Positions 40,754 through 45,031 of a DNA stretch of 64,000 bases are shown here, piece after piece. The stretch is taken from assembly GCA_949317995.1 (NCBI GenBank), contig OX439037.1, positions 54,036,080 to 54,100,079 on the forward strand, in the 5' to 3' direction. Both the position numbers and the translations under genes were made by a program. The notes beneath the pieces are model-generated. The model had not been told where the DNA came from. It made no database searches and saw nothing but the letters and a program-made list of their open reading frames with translations. This stretch comes from Acholoe squamosa (taxonomy: Eukaryota > Annelida > Polychaeta > Phyllodocida > Polynoidae). The stretch's first letter is position 1. Every line of letters begins with the position of its first letter.

Positions 40754-43700
40754 ATTCACCTACAAAGTCAGAGCGGACTCCTCCTGCTGTACCACCCAGA
40801 CCCAGTACTAAGGTCTTAAAGGAATCAGGGTTGCGTGCAAGATCACCAAGTCCAGCGCGGTCAGAGCGTTCACGTGAGAGAAATGCCAGCCCCATGAAGC
40901 ATAGGTCTGAGAGGAGTCGAGAAGCTAGTCCTGCAGGTCTCAGGAGTCGGTCAGATAGAGGCTCAGACAATATTTCTGGGGGTGAGGGTATAATAGTGAG
41001 GCGTGGGTCACTAAGACGCAGAAACCCAAGTACAGGATCTGAGGCAGGTGAAGAACAGCAGCAACACTCAGGCGGGAGCAGTCCCCATAAGTCGAGTTCA
41101 GACGAGCTGAGCTGTTCATCAGCCTCCAAATACTCAACCTCAGAGGGTCGATCATCCTCATCTAGGACTGGGACACAGCGTGGTGAGTCACCTGGGGGGC
41201 CTGCCCGCCATACATCTCCAACCTCTAACATTCCTGTTCCCACTGGAAATAACCAGGGACGTGATCAGGCACCTGAAGAAATTGTTCGCCATTCACGTGG
41301 TCGGCGATCAGCAAGGGAGCCCCGTAACAAAAAGGAGGTGGAAGTGACGCAGCGCTCATCTTCAGTTGGGGCAGTAGTTGACCGTATCACAGGCGGCTGC
41401 TGTAATGCTGACACCGTGATAGTCACAGACAAGCCGCCTATGGCCAAGCGGGAGGGATCCAGGGAGAATATTCCTGGCCATAAGAGCTCCAGGGAGAATC
41501 TACATAAAGGGTCTCGGGAGAATGTCTCCTCAAATAAACCCCCCATCTCTCGAACCTCATCCAAAGAGGATGTTTCTAGTCGGCGGTCATCAGGCCGGCG
41601 CAGAACGCACTCCGAGCATAGTGCGGCAGGTAGTTCAGAGGATGATGATGGAAGTCTGCCTCGCTCTGGCTCCAGGGAGAGCTTCAGTGAGCGTAAGAGC
41701 AGCTCAGAGCGGAGTACAGGGAGTGGGGACATGACAGAGGCTCTACAAGCTGCACTACTAGCACCGGCAAAGACGTCCCCACGGGAAAAGAAACCACTCC
41801 TGAAACATAAAAGGTAGCTAGGATATTTGTCCTTATATTCCTCAACATTTGGAATTGGAAATATAACGATTAGTGTGCCATGGAATGTTGTATAGTTAAG
41901 AAATGTTTACAAAACTATAAACTGTACCGTGCCTTTTGAGATGAAAACTACCACTTTTCATTATAATATATACTGGTACTCTCAGTGCCTAATAGAACCT
42001 TTGGCTCCATTATCCTGTTTTAAATAAATGTATATCTGCCAATTCCAGATCCAATTCAGACATGTCTGGAATACAAGCTCTTCCAGACAGGCCTGAGTCC
42101 CCAGCCCCAAAAGACTGGAAACCATCAGCCCCGTCCAAACCTAACCAGGCCCCGAGCTCACCGCGTGTGATCAGGAGCTCTAGCTTCAGCAAAGTCTTAC
42201 CAGGAGTAAGTACCCGGTACCGGTAAATCAAATGTGCTGTGCAAAGTAATGATTTTAAATATAAAGCAGGTCACTCCAAGTGAGCATGCTTCCCGTCTAG
42301 TATTATGGAAAATGTGCTCAGATAGTCAATTTGGAGATATAACTTTCCTCTCATAATTACTTTAAAACGCAATGATTACCATTCAAATGTGAAATTGGAG
42401 AAGTCCGTAAAAGTCGGCAAAATCAGATGTTTAAATTAATCACTACCTTATTTATTCTGTTCAACAGCAAGACGGTAATCAGGGCAGCCCAGATGCATTG
42501 TTGCGACAATGTATATCTTTAGTAAGTACATATATTTTCTTTCAAGAATCTTTTAGAATGACGTTTTCCTTATGTTTTTGTAAATATTGTTGCTGTATTT
42601 GTTGGTTTGTATAAACCGTTTTTGCACAGATTGAGTAAACAATGTAAATTGTAAATTGAAACCCGACACTTTTCATATCTGCACAAATAAACTATTATAC
42701 CGGTAGTAATGCACGCCTCCTTGTGTGTATGATACAGTCACATGATTTTGCTTTTTATCAGCTTCATATTCCGAATGGGAACAAATTATTTAAAATAGGT
42801 GGGAAAGGAATGTTGGTGGAGAGGTTACATTACTTGAGATTTAAGATATTTCATTGCCAAAGACCAACGACATACATGATGCCTCTATACCTTGTACACA
42901 ATCCATTTCCATCTTGTAGCTGAACTTAAACCAAGTTGCTCTGTACACCAGGTAGTGTCTTCATCATCTGCATGGTTCTCTAGTTATCATTGATGCCATC
43001 GTCATTACTCATCCGAACTCCCTTGTTACTCATTACTCTGCCGCGTAGATCTTTTCGTTCATATACCTGTGGGCTGATGCCTTTATCAATGAGACATTAT
43101 ATGTTCCTAATCTCCTGGACAAGAGGCGCGTCTTATACCTAAATCTGAGGCCCCTGTGCCCTATATATTCAGCCTAAATTCTAGCTGCGTCTTAAATAGG
43201 CGGGGTACTTTTACTATAGAACAGTACTAAACCTTAAAAAATAAAGCCCCAGCTGCGCCTTATACAGGGATGTAAGTCTTCAGGATTTACCAGGATTTCC
43301 TGATTTCTGAAATTTTTGAATGACATTTATTTTCCTTTCATGAGTGGTAAGGAGGGCTACCGTAATCTCCCGCGTATAAGGCGCGTCTTATACGGGGGGT
43401 TTTAGTTCTCATTGGATCCACAAGGGGGACACCAAGACCTTTCTTTTGATATGTTACACTCCCATATAAGCTCATTTGCTGCATTTGGGGTCCAGGAGGG
43501 TCACGGGGGTCCAAAGAGCACATAGCTTTTTGAATTTTGAAAATCCATTCAGTAGAACCAAAGTTATGAATTTTTCATTTTTTTGAGAATTTTCCAAAAC
43601 TCTAGGTGTGCCTTATACGCGGGCTGCGCCTTATACGCGGGAGATTACGGTATTTGTGAAAAATAGAGGGCTTTTATATCAAGTGAATGTATGGCTTCCT

Positions 43701-45031
43701 GATTTTTGCCTATTCCTGACTTACATCTCTGCTTATAACATTTCTTTAAACTCAGAGGGCGCCTTTTATGTGAGATGCGCCTTATACGTGGGAGATTAAG
43801 GCATATAAGTGCATGCTTACAGCAGGTCATATGTTTATTTGCTTACCTAGTTCTAACTGCCAACTCTGGATGGGTAATATTTGCAGTTCCTGGTCATTAC
43901 TAACTTGATAGAAGTTATATATAAAGTTGCTCTCATTGAGATAATTTCACAAGTACCGAAAAGACAACTGCTTTAGTCCTAAAGTATAGACTTGGGAATT
44001 GAGACATTACTAACGTTGCACGGCATTGGTTTAAATTCTCAGATGCCATTTTACTTTCCAAGGGATTCTGAAGTAAAGGATCTGATTTACGTATTACGGC
44101 CTGCTCACAAGAATCTGTGGTACTTCTAGTATAAAATAGGTACATTTTAATATGTGCATGTGTATGAATCACAGAGCATTCCCTGTGTTTACTAACTTGC
44201 AGCGTTCAGCACATAAGAAGTACATGCAGTCATTCAAATAAATGCACTGATTAAGATATCAGAAAGAAACTCACATGGATGTGTATATAATATGTGTAGC
44301 GACAAATATACCGTATGCATAATAAGAGCAATAAATCAAAACAGAATGAATTATCATATTTAATTGGAGCCGATTTTAATTTCTCACTCAATCTCTCGTA
44401 GGAAACTCTAAAAGCGGCCAAGTCGCACGATGTTGGTCATTTTGAGGCAAAGAGATCATCACAGAGCGAGGCAACAAGATCATCACAGAGTGACGCTCCA
44501 AGATCGTCACAGAGTGAGGCAACAAGACCATCACAGAATGAGGGAACAAAATTATCACAGGGTGAGACCACAGCCCCCACCGATTCACCTACTTCCACAG
44601 GTATTGCCTTTGATAAGGCAGCTGTAGTGCGTCGCTCACTGGAACGCTGTTATGGCCGTAACTTAGAGAAGAACCTTGGTTCCAGTGGTGGCTCCTCTGA
44701 GGGGGGAGCACGAGGGGGCAGGCCTCACTCATATGGGTATGGTGAAGAACTCCGGTCAGCCTCAGACGGCGCCAGCTCAGCGGCCCGGACGCAGCGCTAT
44801 AGCGACAGCTCGATGCAGGACTACGACCAGGCCGGTGGGTTGGAGTACGATGAGGATGTCATGGAGGTGGCACGAGAGATGGAGAAGCTACATGCTCTGC
44901 CTTCTCAGGCCATCAGTGATGACCGCTCACTGCGGCTCGATGAACTGAGGGAGCGGCGAACTAAGCTAGGCTCAAAGGCAGCTGACCTATTTGCCAAACT
45001 GCAGCAGCGCCTCTCTGCCAGCAAGACATGA
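7481..45031 (+). CDS. CEP97: CEP97-like centrosomal protein, 3' part of gene, 18 exons
   Basis: Exons were joined by hand: 7481-7595, 7886-8045, 19203-19334, 31135-31242, 31783-32502, 32715-32868, 33244-33450, 35890-36173, 36618-36713, 37092-37265, 37446-37542, 37759-37922, 38311-38641, 39060-39705, 40009-41813, 42049-42205, 42468-42521 and 44402-45031. All introns are GT-AG and phases match throughout, giving 2,010 codons plus stop. Residues 1-38 ([18 protein letters not shown], then YLATVCPLT) match the conserved segment after the leucine-rich repeats of CEP97. Residues 412-435 form an IQ motif ([14 protein letters not shown]) followed by a charged coiled coil also typical of CEP97. Residues 680-771 form one FN3 domain (GYRVYVN strand), and the rest is Ser/Arg/Glu-rich and disordered. 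Vertebrate CEP97 is about 865 residues with no FN3, so this protein is much longer. CEP97 works with CP110 to cap the distal centriole and restrain ciliogenesis. The N-terminal repeats lie outside the window. A fusion of two ancestral genes, or two adjacent genes, is the main alternative for the region after 33450. Confidence 0.82.
7886..8045 (+). CDS. CEP97: CEP97-like exon: [13 protein letters not shown] segment
   Basis: Acceptor ATGTTACCAG, donor CCAG|GTTAGT; phase 0 in, phase 1 out. The [14 protein letters not shown] helix continues the conserved CEP97 region, then a Lys/Pro/Ser linker starts. A 23-kb stretch follows before the next exon with CEP97 context, with one probable exon between. 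Confidence 0.85.
8116..8493. mobile_element. MITE with TTAA target duplication
   Basis: A 378-bp non-coding element with about 18-bp inverted ends (AGGTACATTACCACCTCA, against AGGTACATTCCCACCTCA from the other end). TTAA lies on both sides (8112-8115, 8494-8497). TTAA targets are known for piggyBac and Kolobok superfamilies; the ends do not decide between them. It lies 70 bp into the intron after the second CEP97-like exon. Confidence 0.8.
8633..8854. mobile_element. MITE, TACCGTAATCTCCCGCG family, diverged copy
   Basis: Starts TACCATATAAGGCGCG and ends GGGAATAACGGTA. It carries the shared internal TACTTTTACTATAGAACA segment in inverted orientation relative to 3756-3992, plus GCACCTTATA blocks. 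Diverged but clearly related. Confidence 0.7.
8938..9803. repeat. Dispersed repeat A, split by a hAT-like insertion
   Basis: The two halves 8938-9025 and 9724-9803 join into the same order of sequence as the uninterrupted copy near 55385-55560 (AGCCAATGA, TATTCACTGCGG, GGTACCCATCTGATA, GGTCTTATCAGTAGAACT, ATGGCCGCGCCCATGG). Class unknown. Confidence 0.75.
9026..9723. mobile_element. hAT-like non-autonomous DNA element
   Basis: A 698-bp insertion with ends TAGGGATGTCAT and ATGACATCCCTA, flanked by the perfect 8-bp duplication ATCTGATA (9018-9025, 9724-9731). The paralogous repeat at about 55458 reads through with one ATCTGATA, which is the empty site. An 8-bp duplication with TAGGG-type ends is characteristic of the hAT superfamily. 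Subterminal regions are rich in TCGCGAT and CGATATT motifs that could bind transposase. No transposase frame is present. Confidence 0.85.
9804..15622. other. Intronic, no gene seen
   Basis: Part of the large CEP97-like intron. It has a poly-C/(CA)n microsatellite at 11641-11671 and a poly-G run at about 13161-13177. Open frames here are short, lack splice context and resemble no family I recognise. Confidence 0.55.
15623..15750. repeat. Long hairpin with GTA triloop and tandem G.A mismatch
   Basis: A near-perfect palindrome with arms of about 60 bp. The left arm reads AACAAATAGAG and GATTCTAGGGGG; the right arm is its complement with a few differences. The centre is CACGAGGCCGTAGGCCGAGTG minus its last base in stem terms: GGCC, loop GTA, GGCC. 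Two adjacent G.A mismatches occur where CACGAGGC faces GCCGAGTG. The same centre recurs at 37644-37721 with different arms. Confidence 0.85.
15755..16343. mobile_element. Possible inverted-repeat-bounded element
   Basis: TTATACCATGGTT at the left and AACCATGGTATAA at the right form a short inverted repeat about 590 bp apart, next to the hairpin at 15623-15750. Inside, on the minus strand, is an AAGATGGCGGAGG sequence with an ATG and a short open frame. No target duplication was found, so this may be coincidence. Confidence 0.3.
16408..16517. mobile_element. MITE fragment, TACCGTAATCTCCCGCG family
   Basis: A decayed fragment with ATTGTAAAATACC and CCTATAAGCCC blocks, ending GTTTTTACGGTAA, in the order seen in complete copies. 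Too short for confident boundaries. Confidence 0.4.
16572..16856. mobile_element. PIF/Harbinger-like MITE
   Basis: A 285-bp element with inverted ends of more than 30 bp: GGGAGTGATCATTTTTTAAC, then AACGGGGGGG, mirrored at the right end. It is flanked by TAA on both sides (16569-16571, 16857-16859). Three-base TWA duplications are the mark of PIF/Harbinger. The interior is G-rich and non-coding. Confidence 0.75.
16860..19202. other. Intronic, no gene seen
   Basis: Large-intron sequence with G-rich and proline-codon-rich open frames near 17718-18053 that reflect composition. No domain or splice-supported exon was recognised. Confidence 0.5.
19203..19334 (+). CDS. CEP97: Probable CEP97-like exon inside the 23-kb gap
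   Basis: Acceptor GTCACTCTTGCAG, donor CAAG|GTGAGT, a near-consensus pair. The 132-nt exon enters and leaves in phase 1, so it fits between the exons ending at 8045 and starting at 31135 and could be skipped without a frameshift. It encodes 44 residues, Ser/Asp-rich then [15 protein letters not shown]. No family match was recognised; support is from splice sites, phase and the open frame. Confidence 0.65.
19583..19810. mobile_element. Degenerate MITE-like repeat, AGGGTTCCCACAG end
   Basis: Starts with GGGTTCCCACAG and has TCATGGAAAA and GAATTTCATGAAATTTTG blocks, with a weak inverse of the left end (TATGGGAACC) near 19800. A similar TGTCATGAAATTTTGTTG segment occurs near 14570. Such ends resemble hAT-type MITEs, but no duplication is visible. 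Confidence 0.35.
20476..20839. repeat. 26-bp tandem repeat, about 13-14 units
   Basis: The unit is CTGGATGTATTGCATTGTGT plus GCATCT, with occasional changes (TTTAGT, TGGGT, TGTCT). Because 26 is not a multiple of three and the unit has no stop in several frames, long Cys/His/Ile-rich frames appear on both strands. Not coding. Confidence 0.92.
20840..22292. other. Intronic, no gene seen
   Basis: Large-intron sequence; opposing open frames at 21058-21332 mirror each other and have no recognisable domain. Confidence 0.5.
22293..22664. mobile_element. MITE with GGCCTAAAAAAA ends
   Basis: About 372 bp with inverted ends of about 28 bp: GGCCTAAAAAAAAGAGTTG then TGTTCAGGTA at the left, and GGCCTAAAAAAATTCTTG then TGTTCAGGTA read from the right. 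Flanking TAATCATA and TAATCTTA look like an 8-bp target duplication with one change, suggesting hAT type. Confidence 0.65.
22716..22953. mobile_element. MITE, TACCGTAATCTCCCGCG family, copy 2
   Basis: A 238-bp element with ends TACCGTAATCTCCCGCG and the inverted counterpart (TGTGGGAGATTACGGTA). It is highly similar along its length to 3756-3992, including ACCCCTCGTATAAGACGCAC, so the two copies may be fairly recent. Confidence 0.85.
22954..26838. other. Intronic, no gene seen
   Basis: Large-intron sequence. 26225-26344 holds another decayed fragment of the TACCGTAATCTCCCGCG MITE family (TTTACTATAGAG, GTGTGCCTTATA), and a poly-G run lies near 26440. Open frames at 23075-23362 and 24505-24975 have no recognisable domain. 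Confidence 0.5.
26839..27198 (+). pseudogene. Penelope-like element GIY-YIG endonuclease remnant
   Basis: A 119-codon open frame with the cysteine-rich linker CQSKKCTYC followed by a GIY-YIG-type fold: [10 protein letters not shown], then KQYVGLT (YVG in place of YIG), [10 protein letters not shown] (catalytic-type Arg) and [20 protein letters not shown]. This arrangement is characteristic of the C-terminal endonuclease of Penelope-like retroelements. No reverse-transcriptase domain is present upstream, and the frame stops before the usual C-terminal end, so it is a 5'-truncated, decayed copy. It lies in the large CEP97-like intron, same strand. Confidence 0.75.
27612..27672 (+). promoter_or_regulatory. 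Promoter-like block copy 1 (NRF1- and YY1-like motifs)
   Basis: GGGCATGCGCAG (NRF1-like) is followed 20 bp later by CCAACATGGCGGAC (YY1-like, overlapping an ATG at 27642). The block is repeated about 213 bp downstream with more perfect motifs. NRF1 plus YY1 overlapping the start codon is typical of animal housekeeping promoters. Confidence 0.45.
27642..27770 (+). CDS. Small open frame [10 protein letters not shown]..., doubtful
   Basis: The ATG lies in the YY1-like motif and opens 42 codons ending KKPLISS. The duplicate at 27857 opens with the same MADSETI but stops after a few more codons. It could be a first exon or upstream frame of a small transcript, or a chance frame in a repeat. No homology recognised. 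Confidence 0.2.
   Translation: MADSETIDLWGYNSKNIGYIRFNPIDIAEDAWIIFKKPLISS
27807..27887 (+). promoter_or_regulatory. Promoter-like block copy 2 (ETS, NRF1, YY1 motifs)
   Basis: ACTTCCGG (ETS/GABP-type) at 27807, palindromic GCGCATGCGC (NRF1 core) at 27827 and CCAAAATGGCGG (YY1) at 27852, with an ATG at 27857 inside the last. All three are oriented as in animal TATA-less promoters. The 27824-27887 part duplicates 27612-27672. Confidence 0.5.
28652..28675 (+). ncRNA. Hammerhead ribozyme-like core
   Basis: CTGATGA, then a perfect 5-bp stem GACCC/GGGTC with loop GTG, then GAAA: exactly the two invariant core strings of a hammerhead joined by stem II. Penelope-like elements are known to carry hammerhead motifs in their terminal repeats, and a Penelope endonuclease remnant lies 1.45 kb upstream on the same strand. 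The cleavage-site strand (NUH with matching stems I and III) was not found nearby, so this copy is probably degenerate or only half of a tandem pair. Confidence 0.55.
28985..29138. repeat. Long hairpin with 3-base loop
   Basis: A palindrome with arms of about 70 bp (GGAATATTTTTGCATCGTAT and TCACC on both arms, then GTGAGGC and TGTCCG). The centre is CGCCT, loop CTA, AGGCG. The arms are unrelated to those of the other hairpins in the window. Confidence 0.85.
29139..31134. other. Intronic, no gene seen
   Basis: The end of the large CEP97-like intron; AT-rich, with no exon, repeat boundary or RNA gene recognised. Confidence 0.55.
31135..31242 (+). CDS. CEP97: CEP97-like exon: short acidic/Gln-rich linker
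   Basis: Acceptor CCTATGTTACAG, donor AGCG|GTACAT; phase 1 to phase 1. Encodes [19 protein letters not shown] and a linker. Low complexity; placed by phase and splice sites. Confidence 0.75.
31783..32502 (+). CDS. CEP97: CEP97-like exon: central linker before IQ motif
   Basis: A 720-nt exon; acceptor CTTCTACTACAG, donor AATA|GTAAGT. Encodes residues 172-411. Mostly Ser/Pro-rich, with a helical [20 protein letters not shown] segment near its middle and an acidic end ([15 protein letters not shown]). In vertebrate CEP97 the corresponding central region contacts CP110, so this part may serve the same role, by inference only. Confidence 0.85.
32715..32868 (+). CDS. CEP97: CEP97-like exon: IQ motif and start of coiled coil
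   Basis: Acceptor CTCTCTTGCAG, donor GAGAG|GTAATA; phase 1 in, phase 2 out. [17 protein letters not shown] fits the calmodulin-binding IQ pattern. It is followed by [19 protein letters not shown], matching the arrangement after the CEP97 IQ motif. Confidence 0.9.
32956..33134 (+). mobile_element. SINE-like element, copy 2
   Basis: A 179-bp copy (TGGGCTTCCCTAGCCC to an ACTC tail) of the element at 4976-5162, here inside a CEP97-like intron in gene orientation. It is flanked by the perfect 12-bp duplication TCAGCTATAAAC (32944-32955, 33135-33146). Confidence 0.88.
33244..33450 (+). CDS. CEP97: CEP97-like exon: coiled coil
   Basis: Acceptor GCTTCTTTCAG, donor GCCAG|GTTAGA; phase 2 to phase 2. 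Encodes [20 protein letters not shown] then [13 protein letters not shown], a heptad-rich helix corresponding to the CEP97 segment after IQ. This is the last exon with clear CEP97 similarity. Confidence 0.88.
33926..33957. repeat. Two back-to-back GNA-triloop mini-hairpins
   Basis: CGCCGC-GTA-GCGGCG (33926-33940) is directly followed by GTACCGC-GAA-GCGGTAC (33941-33957). Both stems are perfect, both loops are three bases of GNA type closed by C-G. d(GCGNAGC) mini-hairpins are known to be exceptionally stable in DNA. Confidence 0.85.
34656..34912. repeat. Dispersed repeat B, copy 2
   Basis: Shares the order of blocks with 3357-3545 (ACTGATGTTTTATTGG, GCTATAATTA, CACACAAATTAAG, GGTGGTGACACCA, ACTCAGTCATG), with G-rich expansions. 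Intronic. Confidence 0.65.
35890..36173 (+). CDS. CEP97: CEP97-like exon: Pro-rich linker and short coiled coil
   Basis: Acceptor TTTGTCACCCAG, donor CAAG|GTAGGC; phase 2 in, phase 1 out. The Pro/Ala-rich first half is followed by [20 protein letters not shown], a helix of coiled-coil type. It is the first exon after the last one resembling vertebrate CEP97. Confidence 0.8.
36618..36713 (+). CDS. CEP97: CEP97-like exon: short linker
   Basis: A 96-nt exon, acceptor TGTTGTTTTAG, donor AAAAG|GTGTGT; phase 1 to phase 1, so it could be skipped in frame. Encodes a Gly/Asn/Pro-rich linker. Confidence 0.7.
37092..37265 (+). CDS. CEP97: Exon: FN3 domain, first part
   Basis: Acceptor TGGTCACCAG, donor TTGG|GTAAGT; phase 1 to phase 1. 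An Ala/Pro-rich lead is followed by FN3 strands A-B ([19 protein letters not shown], with the conserved Trp) and [12 protein letters not shown]. Confidence 0.85.
37446..37542 (+). CDS. CEP97: Exon: FN3 domain, middle
   Basis: Acceptor TTACATACAG, donor TACAG|GTAAAT; phase 1 in, phase 2 out. [12 protein letters not shown] and [13 protein letters not shown] are the C, C' and E strands of an FN3 domain, with the conserved Tyr and Leu. The GYRVYVN form resembles FN3 domains of RIM-binding proteins. Confidence 0.87.
37644..37721. repeat. Hairpin with AAA triloop and tandem G.A mismatch
   Basis: Arms of about 37 bp (GAATGGGTCACCACTGAGG on both sides). The centre is CACGAGGC-AAA-GCCGAGTG, the same mismatch arrangement as the hairpin at 15623-15750. 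It lies in the intron within the FN3 coding region. Confidence 0.85.
37759..37922 (+). CDS. CEP97: Exon: FN3 domain, end, and acidic linker
   Basis: Acceptor CTCTTTACAG, donor CCAG|GTTAGT; phase 2 in, phase 1 out. [16 protein letters not shown] is the F strand, F-G turn and following strand of FN3; an Asp/Gly-rich linker follows. Confidence 0.87.
38311..38641 (+). CDS. CEP97: Exon: Gly/Ser/Thr-rich linker
   Basis: Acceptor AACTGTTAACAG, donor GAGAG|GTAAAA; phase 1 in, phase 2 out. Encodes a Gly-rich stretch, then [17 protein letters not shown] and repeated KGS-T-LE units ([27 protein letters not shown]). Confidence 0.82.
39060..39705 (+). CDS. CEP97: Exon: charged helical and Ser-rich region
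   Basis: Acceptor after T-tract TTTTTTTCAG, donor AGAT|GTAAGT; phase 2 in, phase 0 out. Contains two related helices, [15 protein letters not shown] and [19 protein letters not shown], then APAVPPRV, a PxxP motif of SH3-ligand type. Confidence 0.85.
40009..41813 (+). CDS. CEP97: Exon: 1.8-kb Ser/Arg/Glu-rich disordered region
   Basis: Acceptor CATTCTTCCAG, donor AAAAG|GTAGCT; phase 0 in, phase 2 out; 601 codons. It contains a tandem 42-residue duplication (40315-40566), [12 protein letters not shown] (SH3-ligand type), many S-P and R-x-x-S sites and repeated SREN/SRED motifs near its end. Such composition fits a heavily phosphorylated scaffold. The long open frame on the opposite strand (40509-41243) is a codon-bias shadow. 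Confidence 0.88.
40315..40566 (+). repeat. Tandem 126-bp duplication within coding exon
   Basis: Two adjacent 126-bp units encode near-identical 42-residue segments: [20 protein letters not shown] is followed by [19 protein letters not shown] in the first and [19 protein letters not shown] in the second. The length is a multiple of three, so the frame is kept. Confidence 0.92.
42049..42205 (+). CDS. CEP97: CEP97-like exon: Pro/Ser-rich linker
   Basis: Acceptor GCCAATTCCAG, donor CAGGA|GTAAGT; phase 2 in, phase 0 out. Encodes [20 protein letters not shown] and [17 protein letters not shown]. Confidence 0.82.
42468..42521 (+). CDS. CEP97: CEP97-like exon: 54-nt mini-exon
   Basis: Acceptor TTCTGTTCAACAG, donor CTTTA|GTAAGT; phase 0 both sides, 18 codons ([18 protein letters not shown]). 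Too small for homology; supported by strong splice sites and phase. Confidence 0.7.
43121..43290. mobile_element. MITE, TACCGTAATCTCCCGCG family, partial copy
   Basis: Contains GGCGCGTCTTATACC, the shared GTACTTTTACTATAGAACAG segment and AGCTGCGCCTTATAC in the family order. Ends are eroded. One of three family members in the last CEP97-like intron. Confidence 0.65.
43358..43652. mobile_element. MITE, TACCGTAATCTCCCGCG family, divergent long copy
   Basis: Has the best preserved ends in the window: TACCGTAATCTCCCGCGTAT and the exact inverse ATACGCGGGAGATTACGGTA, 295 bp apart. The interior differs from the 237-bp copies, so this is a separate subfamily using the same ends. Confidence 0.85.
43753..43803. 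mobile_element. MITE end fragment
   Basis: GATGCGCCTTATACGTGGG followed by AGATTAAGGCA is a right-end fragment of the same family, 100 bp after the long copy. Confidence 0.5.
44402..45031 (+). CDS. CEP97: Last CEP97-like exon with stop
   Basis: Acceptor ATCTCTCGTAG; 209 codons and TGA. It begins with five 8-residue repeats of RSSQSEAT type (44453-44572), then [16 protein letters not shown], a Gly/Ser stretch, and ends in charged helices ([31 protein letters not shown]) closing with QQRLSASKT. Confidence 0.87.
   Translation, partial: ETLKAAKSHDVGHFEAKRSSQSEATRSSQSDAPRSSQSEATRPSQNEGTKLSQGETTAPTDSPTSTGIAFDKAAVVRRSLERCYGRNLEKNLGSSGGSSEGGARGGRPHSYGYGEELRSASDGASSAARTQRYSDSSMQDYDQAGGLEYDEDVMEVAREMEKLHALPSQAISDDRSLRLDELRERRTKLGSKAADLFAKLQQRLSASKT
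44453..44572 (+). repeat. Five 24-bp coding repeats (RSSQSEAT)
   Basis: Five contiguous 24-bp units encode [32 protein letters not shown] and KLSQGETT, decaying toward the 3' end. The last tracts of the minus frame are shadows. Confidence 0.9.

Noticed and set aside
40509-41243. 244-codon minus-strand frame
   Set aside because: Antisense to the Ser/Arg-rich CEP97-like exon; Leu/Asp-rich composition is the mirror of its codons.
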